Below, in pieces: positions 52,548 to 61,160 of a DNA stretch of 64,000 nt (position 1 is the stretch's first letter; each line of letters opens with the position of its first letter). Both the position numbers and the translations under genes were made by a program. Origin of the DNA: JAACFF01 sp963807975 (GTDB lineage: Bacteria; Chloroflexota; Anaerolineae; Promineifilales; Promineifilaceae); the NCBI GenBank assembly GCA_963807975.1, contig CAWEDV010000001.1:558001-622000 (forward strand), written 5' to 3'. The notes beneath the pieces were generated by a model, which made no database searches, was not told the origin of the DNA, and was given only the letters and a program-made list of their open reading frames with translations.

Positions 52548-53762
52548 ATGAATACAAGAAGTACTATTAATCGAGCGCTTGACCAGGGCCAAGGAATTCT
52601 TCGTCTTGCGCCAAATTGGGTTCCACGAGTCTTTTGCATTCCCGGGCGACGGCTAAAACTACATCCAGCAGATTACTACTCCCTTGGCGCTCAGCGTGGG
52701 GGAATTGATGAGCGTTGGTTATCCTCTACAACCACGGCCGACAACGGCCCTGGGACACCACACGACGAAGGGCTAAGCACCATCGTTTTCGAGCACCATG
52801 GCCAGGTTGAAGAAGTCACCCTTCTGGTGGCGGTTGCCGAAATGGGGGACACAATAATTGGGCAACGGCTGTGGGAGCAGTATGGCGAATGGCCAATATA
52901 CTCCAAATTCTTTGACAATAAAGGTGCCCTGCCCTTTCACCTTCACCAGCGCGAGGAACATGCAGCGCTCGTGGGCAAGAAGTCCAAACCGGAAGCCTAC
53001 TATTTTCCGCCACAAATGAACAATTATGGGGCGGATTTTCCCTATACCTTTTTCGGTTTCCAACCAGGAGTAACCCAAGATCAACTGCTCGACTGCCTGC
53101 GCAAGTTTGGCCAGGGAGATAATCGAATCACCGATTTGTCGACCGCCTACCGCCTTAAACCAGGCAGCGGCTGGGATATTCCCGCCGGCATCCTGCACGC
53201 GCCAGGAAGCTTCTGCACTTACGAACCTCAGTGGGCCTCCGATGTATTTTCAATGTTCCAATCGCTGACCGGTGATGCAGTGATCGATGAAGCGCTGTTG
53301 TGGAGAGATTCGCCGCCAAAAAAAATCGGGGATCACGTCTGGCTGCTGGAATTGGTCGATTGGCAGGCCAACGTCAATCCAGATTTTGCGGCCACTCATT
53401 TCATGAAGCCCATTATGGCTCGTAGTGCGGAGGAGATGAAAGCGGCAGGATATAGTGAAAGTTGGATCTGTTATCGCTCGCCCGCTTTCAGCGCTAAAGA
53501 ATTGACCGTCTATCCCGGTAAAACGGTAATGATCAAGGACAATGCTGCTTACGGCTTTATCATGGTCCAAGGACACGGCAAGATGGGCGTTTGGGATATC
53601 GAAACGCCAACGATGATCCGCTTTGGACAGCTAACCCATGACGAGTTTTTTGTGACCGAAACGGCCGCTCGCGAAGGTGTTCTCATTCACAATCCATCAC
53701 AGTCTGAGCCACTTGTCATGCTAAAGCATTTTGGTCCAGGTAATCCTGATTTAACAATCTGA
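52548..53762 (+). CDS. Mannose-6-phosphate-isomerase-like cupin protein
   Basis: A 404-aa protein with two cupin-like halves. The metal site of the first cupin looks like ALPFHLHQREEHA and KPEAYYFPP, close to the class I mannose-6-phosphate isomerase pattern (H.H and KPE). Later parts: GWDIPAGILHAPGSFCTYEPQW, a typical second-cupin histidine strand, and SGKELTVYPGKTVMI-like text near 315. The enzyme would convert fructose-6-phosphate or a related sugar phosphate; it may instead be a related sugar isomerase or a non-catalytic cupin. The N terminus is longer than usual. Its leader hairpin is listed separately. Confidence 0.75.
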   Translation: MNTRSTINRALDQGQGILRLAPNWVPRVFCIPGRRLKLHPADYYSLGAQRGGIDERWLSSTTTADNGPGTPHDEGLSTIVFEHHGQVEEVTLLVAVAEMGDTIIGQRLWEQYGEWPIYSKFFDNKGALPFHLHQREEHAALVGKKSKPEAYYFPPQMNNYGADFPYTFFGFQPGVTQDQLLDCLRKFGQGDNRITDLSTAYRLKPGSGWDIPAGILHAPGSFCTYEPQWASDVFSMFQSLTGDAVIDEALLWRDSPPKKIGDHVWLLELVDWQANVNPDFAATHFMKPIMARSAEEMKAAGYSESWICYRSPAFSAKELTVYPGKTVMIKDNAAYGFIMVQGHGKMGVWDIETPTMIRFGQLTHDEFFVTETAAREGVLIHNPSQSEPLVMLKHFGPGNPDLTI

Positions 53763-54155
53763 CCGCGTAACATGCACAAGCGGAGGCGGACAGGAGCAAG
53801 TTTCAGGCTGAATATGAGCTGTTGGGCCAACGTTTGGCGGCGCAAGGGATCGATGTTGAAGATACACAAGGAAAAGGTGAGGGAAGAACCAGGGGTGGCG
53901 GAAGCTGGTGGTGGGTTCCAATAAACACCAAACCCATCTCCCTTTCGGTGAGATGGGCCTGGTTCCTGCACAGAGCGGCCTCTGTATTTAGAGCCGGAAA
54001 GTTCCGGTCTTTAACAATGATGAATTGACAATGTAAAGTCGCTTTAGTGCGCAAGATTCTGGTTGAGACTGTTCCTCGCTTCATATTACATCATAAAGCA
54101 AAAAACTGAGCAAGTGTAAAACAAAAGCTTGCAGTTATCCAAATGATAATTGCGA
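53763..54155. other. Intergenic region with hairpins
   Basis: It lies between the convergent cupin and MFS genes. CCCATCTC (53933-53940) with GAGATGGG (53950-53957) and CCGGAAAGTTCCGG (53994-54007, followed by TCTTT) may terminate the cupin transcript. No gene is supported. Confidence 0.45.
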
Positions 54156-55346
54156 TCAGTCTGTTCCTGACTCATGATGCTGTTTTTTCATGAGCGGACG
54201 CCAGCGTTTCTCGACCAATAAGACGACTACGAGGATCAAAAAGAGGAGGGGGATGACCACAAAACCGGCCCGCAGCTCGCGGTTGTCACCGATAAGGCCC
54301 ATGATCCAAGGGGTAAGACCGTGCCCGACAATCCCCGCACAAGCAAGAAGCACCATGAGAATCGTGGAATTGGCGTCAAGGGTATTGTCCGCTTCAGCAA
54401 GGATCGTCGGCCAAAAACAGGCGATGGACAGTCCGGCAAGGGCGACAAGGACATAGAACCAAGAAAGTGCAGCCGCCATGGGGATCAGAATGCTGACGCC
54501 GATGCCGAGAACGGCCGATGCAAGCATAATGTTGTTCAGACTCAGACGGTTGGCCAGATAGGCGGTTAAGAACCGGCCGACAGCCATAAAGGCGGCGAAA
54601 ATGACCACGGCAATCGCTCCCGAACGAGGGATGTCGCTGAGATAAATCTCTACGTAGCTGCGGCTCCAAAAAGTCAATGCCGACTCGATACTCCCACCCA
54701 GAAACATGGCCGCAGCAAAAAGCCAAAAGCCATGCAACCTAAGAATTCTGCTAAACATCTTGCCATAGGCGGTATCATCATGTTTTTCCTCGGGGAAGCG
54801 CAGGATAGTGGTATAGACGGCAACGAGAAGGGCGGCAGCAGCTGCAACCTGGAAAACGAGCCGCCAGGAGACACCACGGGTGAGCAGCTCGCCAAAAAGC
54901 AGGGCGGAGCCCATGATGCTGACCGGGTAAAAAGCATGGCTAAGGTTCAAATATTTGCCTGATTCATGCGGGTGGATATCCACGACCAACGGGTTTAGCA
55001 AGGCCTCCGAAAACCCGCCGCCAACACCCATCATCATGACCGCGATGATCAACATGGGGTAATTTTGGGATAGGCTGGCCAGGAGAAGGCCGGCAGCGAT
55101 GAAATATTGGCCTAGAGTCAAGAATCGCTTCTTGCCCCAACGTTGGGCGAGAATACCGGCAAGCAGCAGGATCAACAGCACAATGCCATTGCGCGCTGTT
55201 TCCATACCCCCACCCTCAGCGAGGTCAGTATCGAAGGTACGCGAGATCTCGGGCAGGCAGACGGCGACGATGATGGCACTGGTGGCGATCAAGCCGAAGC
55301 CAATCCAGGTCGCCACATCCAATTTTCTCACGCCGCTGCTGGTCAT
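54156..55346 (-). CDS. Major facilitator superfamily transporter
   Basis: A 396-aa inner-membrane transporter with about 12 helices. A longer frame starts at 55388, but GAGG lies before the ATG at 55346, giving MTSSGVRKLDVATWIGFGLIATSAIIVAVCLPEISRTF. The motif-A-like loop is GILAQRWGKKRFLTLGQYF (between helices 2 and 3); helix 4 has GVGGGFSEALLNPLVVDIHPHESGKYLNLSHAFYPVSIMGSALLFG. The FYPVG-like and HAFYP pattern resembles sugar-type (FucP/GlcP) MFS members. Substrate unknown. It is adjacent to the sugar-isomerase-like cupin, which would fit sugar uptake. Confidence 0.88.
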   Translation of the reverse strand: MTSSGVRKLDVATWIGFGLIATSAIIVAVCLPEISRTFDTDLAEGGGMETARNGIVLLILLLAGILAQRWGKKRFLTLGQYFIAAGLLLASLSQNYPMLIIAVMMMGVGGGFSEALLNPLVVDIHPHESGKYLNLSHAFYPVSIMGSALLFGELLTRGVSWRLVFQVAAAAALLVAVYTTILRFPEEKHDDTAYGKMFSRILRLHGFWLFAAAMFLGGSIESALTFWSRSYVEIYLSDIPRSGAIAVVIFAAFMAVGRFLTAYLANRLSLNNIMLASAVLGIGVSILIPMAAALSWFYVLVALAGLSIACFWPTILAEADNTLDANSTILMVLLACAGIVGHGLTPWIMGLIGDNRELRAGFVVIPLLFLILVVVLLVEKRWRPLMKKQHHESGTD

Positions 55347-55528
55347 ATTGCCTCTTTCCACTTCCAAAATGCCGGGTTGTTGCAACAAGGTTCTAAACGT
55401 ACCAGTAATATGTGGCTAGTCAAGCCTGATCGACCCGTCAGTAGAAGATGCCGCAAGCTGGAAAGCGGGATGTATCAGTCCAGCGATATTAAAGGCATAA
55501 GCGGTATTTTTACGCTAAAATCAGTTCA

Positions 55529-56356
55529 ATGAAATTCGGTTTGGCGCTTCCCTATAATATTGCTCGCGACGTTCCACATCTGGCTAGGTTGGCTGAGGAT
55601 GCCGGGTGGGACGGCATCTTCTTAGGGGACGCGATCTGGCATGAAGACCCCATGATCGCCCTGACCGCAGCGGCAGTGAATACCAGCCGAATCTGCCTGG
55701 GCCCAATGATCATCCCCGTTCCGCTGCGGCAGCCGTGGAAAATTGCCAGCGAATCGGTAGCCCTGGATCGTCTATCAGACGGCCGTTTAATCTTAGGTCT
55801 GGGCACAGGCGCAGTGTGGATGGGGTGGCATGCATTCCCGGACGTCGTTACGGAGAATAAGGCGCGGGCCGAAATGTTGGATGAATCTATCGACATTGTC
55901 ACCAAATTCTTCGAGGGCAAACCGTTCGATTTTAGCGGGCAGCATTACCGGCTTAAGCTAAGCACCCTGGATGAAATGTATTACCCACCGCAGCCGGTGC
56001 AGCAGCCGCGCATACCGCTGTGGGTTCCTGCCGTGTGGTCGCGTAAGAAATCGATGCGGCGCGTTCTTAAATGTGAGGGCATTCTGCCTGAAAAACTGAG
56101 CACGGATGGAACGCCAGAAGATATCACGCCGAAAGATATTCGTGATATCCGATCATTTGTCGACAACAACCGCACGCTAACAACCCCCTTCGATATTGTC
56201 ATGACCGGTAAAACCAAGGATTTGTCATCTACACGAAAACGAAGGGATCTTGATCGCTGGGCAGAGGCGGGGGTCACCTGGTGGATCGAGGATTTGATTG
56301 GAGATACGGTCGCGAACGCTGCCGCAGTCATTCAATCGGGACCGCCTCTCCCATAG
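55529..56356 (+). CDS. LLM-class flavin-dependent oxidoreductase
   Basis: A 275-aa luciferase-like TIM-barrel enzyme. The N terminus MKFGLALPYNIARDVPHLARLAEDAGWDGIFLGDAIW and the core PMIIPVPLRQPWKIASESVALDRLSDGRLILGLGTGAVWMGWHAF match the family. VQQPRIPLWVPAVWSRKKSMRRVLKCEGILP follows. It is similar to the enzyme at 15800-16690 in the R.PWK.A.E pattern, so it is probably the same F420-type subgroup. Substrate unknown. No operon partner is evident; the next gene, 74 bases on, is a pyridoxamine-oxidase-like protein. Confidence 0.9.
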   Translation: MKFGLALPYNIARDVPHLARLAEDAGWDGIFLGDAIWHEDPMIALTAAAVNTSRICLGPMIIPVPLRQPWKIASESVALDRLSDGRLILGLGTGAVWMGWHAFPDVVTENKARAEMLDESIDIVTKFFEGKPFDFSGQHYRLKLSTLDEMYYPPQPVQQPRIPLWVPAVWSRKKSMRRVLKCEGILPEKLSTDGTPEDITPKDIRDIRSFVDNNRTLTTPFDIVMTGKTKDLSSTRKRRDLDRWAEAGVTWWIEDLIGDTVANAAAVIQSGPPLP

Positions 56357-56430
56357 GTATGAATAGTGTTTAGCTGACAGTCACTGGCAAACAAGTTTTG
56401 GTGAGCTTTTGGCGTCATTTGGAGGAATAT

Positions 56431-56988
56431 ATGGCCAAGTTTTATGATGCTTTGAGTTCAGAACATATTGATTTTATCAAAGAGCAGCACATTTTCTTTG
56501 TGGGCAGCGCCCCGTTGAGCGCGGATGGACACGTCAATTGTTCGCCCAAAGGTTTGGACAGCTTTCGTGTCCTTTCGGGCAAACGAGTCGCCTACATGGA
56601 TATCATCAGCAGCGGCAATGAAACCTCGGCACATATGTTGGAAAACGGCCGCGTTACCTTCATGTTCTGTTCTTTTGGTGACAAACCGCTTATTCTGCGC
56701 CTCTATGGCCGAGGCTATACCGTCCTACCCGGCGATCCCCAGTGGCAGGAGCTGAGTCCGCTGTTCAACATGCTGCCCAGCACTCGCCAACTAATCGTGG
56801 CCGACATAGGCAAAGTTCAATCATCGTGCGGTTTTGGCGTGCCCATGTTCGATTATGCCAGTGAGCGGGACCAGCATCATAAATGGGCTGCGAGCAAAGG
56901 AAAGGAGGGTTTAATTGCTTACCGGCAGAAGAACAACCTACTCAGCATGGACGGACTGCCAACACCATTGAGTATGGATCAACCATAA
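56431..56988 (+). CDS. Pyridoxamine 5'-phosphate oxidase-like FMN-binding protein
   Basis: A 185-aa split-barrel flavoprotein. GGAGG precedes the ATG at 56431, which starts MAKFYDALSSEHIDFIKEQHIFFVGSAPLSADGHVNCSPKGLDSF. The pattern VNCSPKG, YMDIISSGNETSAHMLENGRVTFMFCSFGDKPLILRLYGRG is that of the PNPOx-like family (formerly DUF1349/HugZ-related) with FMN or F420 binding. Close to an LLM oxidoreductase; both are F420/FMN enzymes. Its substrate is unknown. Confidence 0.85.
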   Translation: MAKFYDALSSEHIDFIKEQHIFFVGSAPLSADGHVNCSPKGLDSFRVLSGKRVAYMDIISSGNETSAHMLENGRVTFMFCSFGDKPLILRLYGRGYTVLPGDPQWQELSPLFNMLPSTRQLIVADIGKVQSSCGFGVPMFDYASERDQHHKWAASKGKEGLIAYRQKNNLLSMDGLPTPLSMDQP

Positions 56989-57294
56989 TATTCCTGGTTC
57001 TTCACCACTCATAGACCAACAATCGATAAGCTAGGCATTCTCAGTCGCCGCCAGCATTCAGGTTTGGGTGCCAATCAACCAGCTCTGTTCCAGCTCCAAT
57101 ATTGGGTGGGGCGAAACGGTTGGCTGCACGCTTCCAAGACAACCCACACCTTGCTTGCCAACGGCCTTCACCCACATAATTTAAAAACCCTTTCTCCCCT
57201 TCTTAAATCAACAGTTCCGGCGCTCACTCAGGATATGCGAGACCTTGATCCCCCATGTATAATGAGGGGGACGGAATGATGCAGGTTAGAAAGG
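56989..57294. other. Intergenic region, no supported gene
   Basis: An AT-rich stretch between the PNPOx-like gene and the histidine kinase. It holds the kinase promoter. Nothing else is recognisable. Confidence 0.4.
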
Positions 57295-58719
57295 TTGGCC
57301 ATTGTGATTAATCAAGAATTGGGCCCGCTGCCACGGCGCGACGATTTGTACCGGCATTTACTAGATCAATTTAACCGCGGTATCGCCATTTACAGGGCCT
57401 GCCCGGGCGCAAAGGACTTTTGCTTCGTTGACCTCAACCGTGCCGCGGAGCAGATCAGCCAACACAAGCGTGAGGATCTTATTGGGCGCAACGTCGCCAC
57501 CGTCTTCCCAAACATGCGCAAGAATGGGTTATTGCAGGTTTTTGCGCGCGTCTGGAGCACCGGGGAAGCCGAACACCACCCATTGATCGAGTTTGAGGAA
57601 GGAAACTATAAGGCCTGGGTTGACACTTATGTCTACAAGCTGCCCTCAGGAGAAATCGTGGCCGTATTCGATGATATTACGGCGCGGATGCGAACGGAGC
57701 ATCAATTGAAAGAGCAGGATGAGCTGCTGGATCGCATCATAAATGCCTTCGATCACCCATTCTATGTAATCCATACCGCAACCTATGGCGTGGAAATGGC
57801 AAACAACGCCGCAAGAGCGTTAGCCGGAAAGCGCGCGATCACTACCTGCCACGCTCTTAATCACAACAAAGAGAAACCTTGTGATGAAGATGGGTATCCC
57901 TGTCCGCTGCAAGAAGTTGTGCGGTCAAGGCAGCCAGTCGCCGTGGAGCACATTCACCTAGGAGCTAACGGCAGTGCAAGAAGTGTTGAGGTTCGTGGCT
58001 ATCCGCTTTTTAATGACCAGGGCGACGTGACGCGTATGATCGAATATACACTCGATATCTCCGAGCGTAAGTTGGCCGGGGAAAATGCCAAAGCGGCTGC
58101 CGCTGCAGCCGAACGGGAGCAGTTGGCCCGTGAACTCCACGACGCGGTCAGCCAAAATCTATTTTCGGCGGGCCTGATAGCTGAACTGCTCCCGGAATTA
58201 TGGGAAGTAGACCAGGAGGAAGCCCGCCAAAGCCTGCTCAAACTGCGCCAATTGATCCGCGCCACATCGGCGGAAATGCGCACCATGCTCCTGGAACTAC
58301 GTCCGGACAGCCTGGTCGCCTCACCGCTTATCGTGCTGCTGGATTATCTGGCCGAGACCCTGATCAACCGTACGGGAGTTGCTGTTGAAACAGATTTCAG
58401 TGGCGATTACAATCCTCCAGTTGATCCAAAAATCACCATCTATCGCATTGTTCAAGAGAGCATTAACAATATTTCGCGCCATGCACAGGCCAGCCAGGTA
58501 AAGCTAATCTGCCATTGTGTAGACGATCAACTAACGATCAGGATTGAAGACAATGGCATTGGCTTTGATCCGCAGGTGATTGCACACGGCCATTTGGGTG
58601 TGGCCATCATGCGTGAGCGTGCGCAGCAGATCGGCGCTAAGCTTTCAATTTCAAGTCTGCAAGGATACGGTACGAAAGTCGTCCTGCTCTGGAGCCGAGC
58701 AGGAGAAACCCATGACTAA
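57295..58719 (+). CDS. PAS-domain sensor histidine kinase (HisKA_3, NarX/LiaS type)
   Basis: A 474-aa cytoplasmic sensor kinase with no membrane segment. PAS 1 is about 15-140 (FCFVDLNRAAEQISQHKREDLIGRNVATVFP). PAS 2 is about 145-265 and carries an unusual Cys cluster: CHALNHNKEKPCDEDGYPCPL, which may bind metal or sense redox. HisKA_3 follows with the phosphorylated His in EREQLARELHDAVSQNLFSAG, then HATPase_c with NISRHAQAS, IRIEDNGIGFDP and LGVAIMRERAQQIGA. The start may be TTG 57295 or GTG 57304. Its stop overlaps the response regulator's start, so the two are co-translated. Confidence 0.9.
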   Translation: MAIVINQELGPLPRRDDLYRHLLDQFNRGIAIYRACPGAKDFCFVDLNRAAEQISQHKREDLIGRNVATVFPNMRKNGLLQVFARVWSTGEAEHHPLIEFEEGNYKAWVDTYVYKLPSGEIVAVFDDITARMRTEHQLKEQDELLDRIINAFDHPFYVIHTATYGVEMANNAARALAGKRAITTCHALNHNKEKPCDEDGYPCPLQEVVRSRQPVAVEHIHLGANGSARSVEVRGYPLFNDQGDVTRMIEYTLDISERKLAGENAKAAAAAAEREQLARELHDAVSQNLFSAGLIAELLPELWEVDQEEARQSLLKLRQLIRATSAEMRTMLLELRPDSLVASPLIVLLDYLAETLINRTGVAVETDFSGDYNPPVDPKITIYRIVQESINNISRHAQASQVKLICHCVDDQLTIRIEDNGIGFDPQVIAHGHLGVAIMRERAQQIGAKLSISSLQGYGTKVVLLWSRAGETHD

Positions 58720-59356
58720 TGCAGAATTGATTCGGGTAATGATCGTCGACGATCACCCTCTGGTTCGAGATGGCTTGAAGGCACTGCTGCTTACCTCGCC
58801 TGATATGACCTTGGCCGCGGAAGCATGCAGCGGCGAAAAAGCTTTGGAATTGTGCGCGGTGACGGCCGTAGACATCATTCTCATGGATCTAAAAATGCCC
58901 GGCATGGGCGGTCTGGCGGCCACGCGCGCCATTTGCGAGCATTACCCGCAGCTTAAGGTGATCATCTTGACCAGTTTTTCGGATAAAACGCTGGTTGAAG
59001 AAACGATGCAGGCTGGAGCAATAAGCTACATCCTCAAAGACGCCACCTCTGATGAACTGGCCACAGCTATTCGCAGCGCCGCTGTAGGGCGGACCACGAT
59101 CTCTTCATCGGCGGCGCAGTCATTGGTCGGGCGCAGAACAGACAATCACCCAGCGATAGGACATGATCTGACCCCGCGAGAGCGGGAGGTCCTGGTCCAG
59201 ATGGTCACCGGTATGAGCAATATTCAGATAGGCCAGATTCTGGTCATCCAACCGAGCACCGTAAATTTTCACGTGGGCAATATCCTCTCCAAACTAGGGG
59301 TCGCCAACCGCACGGAAGCAGTAGCCGTAGCCGTGCACTTGGGACTTGTTGAGTGA
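58712..59356 (+). CDS. NarL/LuxR-family response regulator
   Basis: A 214-aa regulator. The receiver domain starts RVMIVDDHPLVRDGLKALL, has the phospho-acceptor Asp in VDIILMDLKMPGMGG, Thr in VIILTSF and Lys in SYILKDATSDE. The output domain is a LuxR HTH: HDLTPREREVLVQMVTGMSNIQIGQILVIQPSTVNFHVGNILSKLGVANRTEAVAVAVHLG. A longer upstream frame exists, but the ATG at 58712 overlaps the kinase stop (ATGACTAA) and gives the exact family start. Its cognate kinase is the gene before it. Target genes are unknown; a perfect palindrome follows at 59361. Confidence 0.94.
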   Translation: MTNAELIRVMIVDDHPLVRDGLKALLLTSPDMTLAAEACSGEKALELCAVTAVDIILMDLKMPGMGGLAATRAICEHYPQLKVIILTSFSDKTLVEETMQAGAISYILKDATSDELATAIRSAAVGRTTISSSAAQSLVGRRTDNHPAIGHDLTPREREVLVQMVTGMSNIQIGQILVIQPSTVNFHVGNILSKLGVANRTEAVAVAVHLGLVE

Positions 59357-59360
59357 CCAA

Positions 59361-59382
59361 GACCTATTAGACCTAATAGGTC
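59361..59382. promoter_or_regulatory. Perfect palindrome, candidate operator
   Basis: GACCTATTAG-AC-CTAATAGGTC, 10-bp perfect arms, starting 5 bases after the response-regulator stop and about 200 bases before the orphan receiver. A third half-site, CCTATTA, is at about 59387. NarL-type dimers bind inverted heptamers, so this may be a target of the preceding regulator. No T-run follows, so it is a weak terminator candidate. Confidence 0.5.
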
Positions 59383-59582
59383 CAATCCTATTAAGCATAC
59401 CGTTACCTTATCTCTATATCGTGGGCATAATAATTGTAGAAGAATATCCGACCTACCCTGTGGTGCAGCACTCGGTGTTGATCGCGTCATACTTGGCGAC
59501 TTTTGACGTACAGAGACCAACAGTCTTTTTTACCAACCGTTATCCAATTTTGGAGAGTTTTCCAATAGGGGGGAGCCTAAAA

Positions 59583-60002
59583 ATGACGGTGGCGAAGCTG
59601 CAACCTCTGGGGGTGTATTTGGCCAGCGCTGATTTGGCCGAAATAACAGCTTTGCGACTATTATGTGGCCAGCAGGAGGCCTTACGAGTAGTTGGCGCCG
59701 CGGTCGATGTCCGCGGCGTCCTTGCTAATATACTCGATTCGCAAGTTGACCTCCTGCTGCTTGATTGGGAGCTGCCCCACTGTCTAGATGAGCCAATCTC
59801 AACCCCTGTCCAAACTACCGCCCAGTTGATCCCGTATCTTCGTTCGCGGATTAGAAACCTGACCATTATCGTCCTCACCCTTGAACCACGCTATGAGCTT
59901 GCAGCTTTGGAGGCCGGGGCGGATAGGATCATTTCCAAAGGCGATCCGTCCGAAAAGCTGCTGTCTATTCTGCAGCAGACCATAAATGGAATCAACCCAT
60001 AG
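59583..60002 (+). CDS. Orphan response-regulator receiver domain
   Basis: A 139-aa single receiver domain. The phospho-acceptor is in VDLLLLDWELP, the conserved Thr in LTIIVLTLEP and the Lys in RIISKGDPSEK. At the N terminus, the usual pair of acidic residues is reduced: GVYLASADLAEITAL has a single Asp, so metal binding may be weaker. The upstream frame is open but AAAATG at 59583 is the sensible start. It lies just after the NarL-type pair and may compete for phosphate from the kinase. Confidence 0.7.
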   Translation: MTVAKLQPLGVYLASADLAEITALRLLCGQQEALRVVGAAVDVRGVLANILDSQVDLLLLDWELPHCLDEPISTPVQTTAQLIPYLRSRIRNLTIIVLTLEPRYELAALEAGADRIISKGDPSEKLLSILQQTINGINP

Positions 60003-60202
60003 TCTCAACAGACAGTCCATACCATGATGCAAAACCATCTCCCCGGAGAACTGCTGCCCCTTCAGCTGCCAGGGATGAATTTGGCTGGACTGGGCTTTGG
60101 TTTAGGGGGTTATGTCGTTGTAGAATCTGGAAGAACCCACAAACAAATGCATATATAGTTTGGCGGGGTTTGCGATTGGAAGAGGAAATCATCTGAGCGT
60201 TA

Positions 60203-61159
60203 TCAGCTTGACAAACGGTCCAACTGTTCCAACTCATCATCCGAAAGCTGGAAAGCCATCGCCGCGGTGCTTTCTTGGGCCTGGTATACCTTGGATGCAC
60301 CGGGAATTGCCACGACTGTTTCGCCGCTGAAATGAATGAGCCAGTTCAGAGCAACCTGGGCTGGGGTTACCTCATAGCGGGCCGCTATCTCTCGCAAACT
60401 ATTGACCACGGGGCGCGATTCCTCAAGCAATCGTTTGAACCGGCGGCGGCGCATGGGCGGCGTTTGGTCCAGGATCTGCTGGTTGTCATGAAACTTGCCG
60501 GTCAACAAACCGGAGGCTACGGGCCCCCAGGCGACGATGGTCACACCCAGTTCTTGGGCCGTTTTTAGAACGCCGTCGCGCTCGATGTCGCGGTGCAGCA
60601 GGTTGTACTGCACCTGGTTAGCCGCCAGAGGTAGTCCTCGCTCTTGAAGCGCTCCATGTGCCCGGCGCATTTGATCGGCGTTGAAATTGCTGACCCCCAC
60701 AGAGCGAATCTGGCCTGCTTCCACCAGGTCAGCCATGGCGTTCATCTGCGCCTCGATGGAAGAGAAACTCAGCGGCTGGTGAATCATATACAAATCAATT
60801 GTATAGGGGCTGAGGAACTCAATTCTTTTATCGATCGTGCGCGGAATATTGCGCGACGTGCGCAGCAGTGGAAACCATTTGGTGCCGATAACGACCTCAT
60901 CGTCACTCTTTCCTGCCTGCACTAAGGCTTTCGCGAGCGCCTTCTCTGACTGTCCACGGCCGTACATTTCGGCTGTATCGAACCAGTTGATTCCCCCATC
61001 GAGAGCGGCCTGTACAATCTTGTTGGTCTCACCATCAGGGACATCGGACAACATCTGGCGAAATAGGAGCCCATTTCCGGAAAACTGCATCACCCCCAGG
61101 CCAATGGGCGTGATCTCAATCCCTGTTTGGCCAAGCGTTCTTCGTTTATTGATCATCAT
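60203..61159 (-). CDS. Aldo/keto reductase
   Basis: A 318-aa NADPH-dependent carbonyl reductase of the AKR superfamily. The catalytic tetrad region is visible: NWFDTAEMYGRGQSEKALAKAL (Asp, Tyr), VIGTKWFP (Lys) and IDLYMIHQPL (His). C-terminal VAIPGASKVYQAQESTAAMAFQLSDDELEQLDRL is typical of the AKR13/AKR11-like branch. MMINKRRTLGQTGIEITPIGLG is the family start. It begins 1 base after the stop of the LtrA gene and is co-transcribed with it. Confidence 0.93.
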   Translation of the reverse strand: MMINKRRTLGQTGIEITPIGLGVMQFSGNGLLFRQMLSDVPDGETNKIVQAALDGGINWFDTAEMYGRGQSEKALAKALVQAGKSDDEVVIGTKWFPLLRTSRNIPRTIDKRIEFLSPYTIDLYMIHQPLSFSSIEAQMNAMADLVEAGQIRSVGVSNFNADQMRRAHGALQERGLPLAANQVQYNLLHRDIERDGVLKTAQELGVTIVAWGPVASGLLTGKFHDNQQILDQTPPMRRRRFKRLLEESRPVVNSLREIAARYEVTPAQVALNWLIHFSGETVVAIPGASKVYQAQESTAAMAFQLSDDELEQLDRLSS

Positions 61160-61160
61160 G

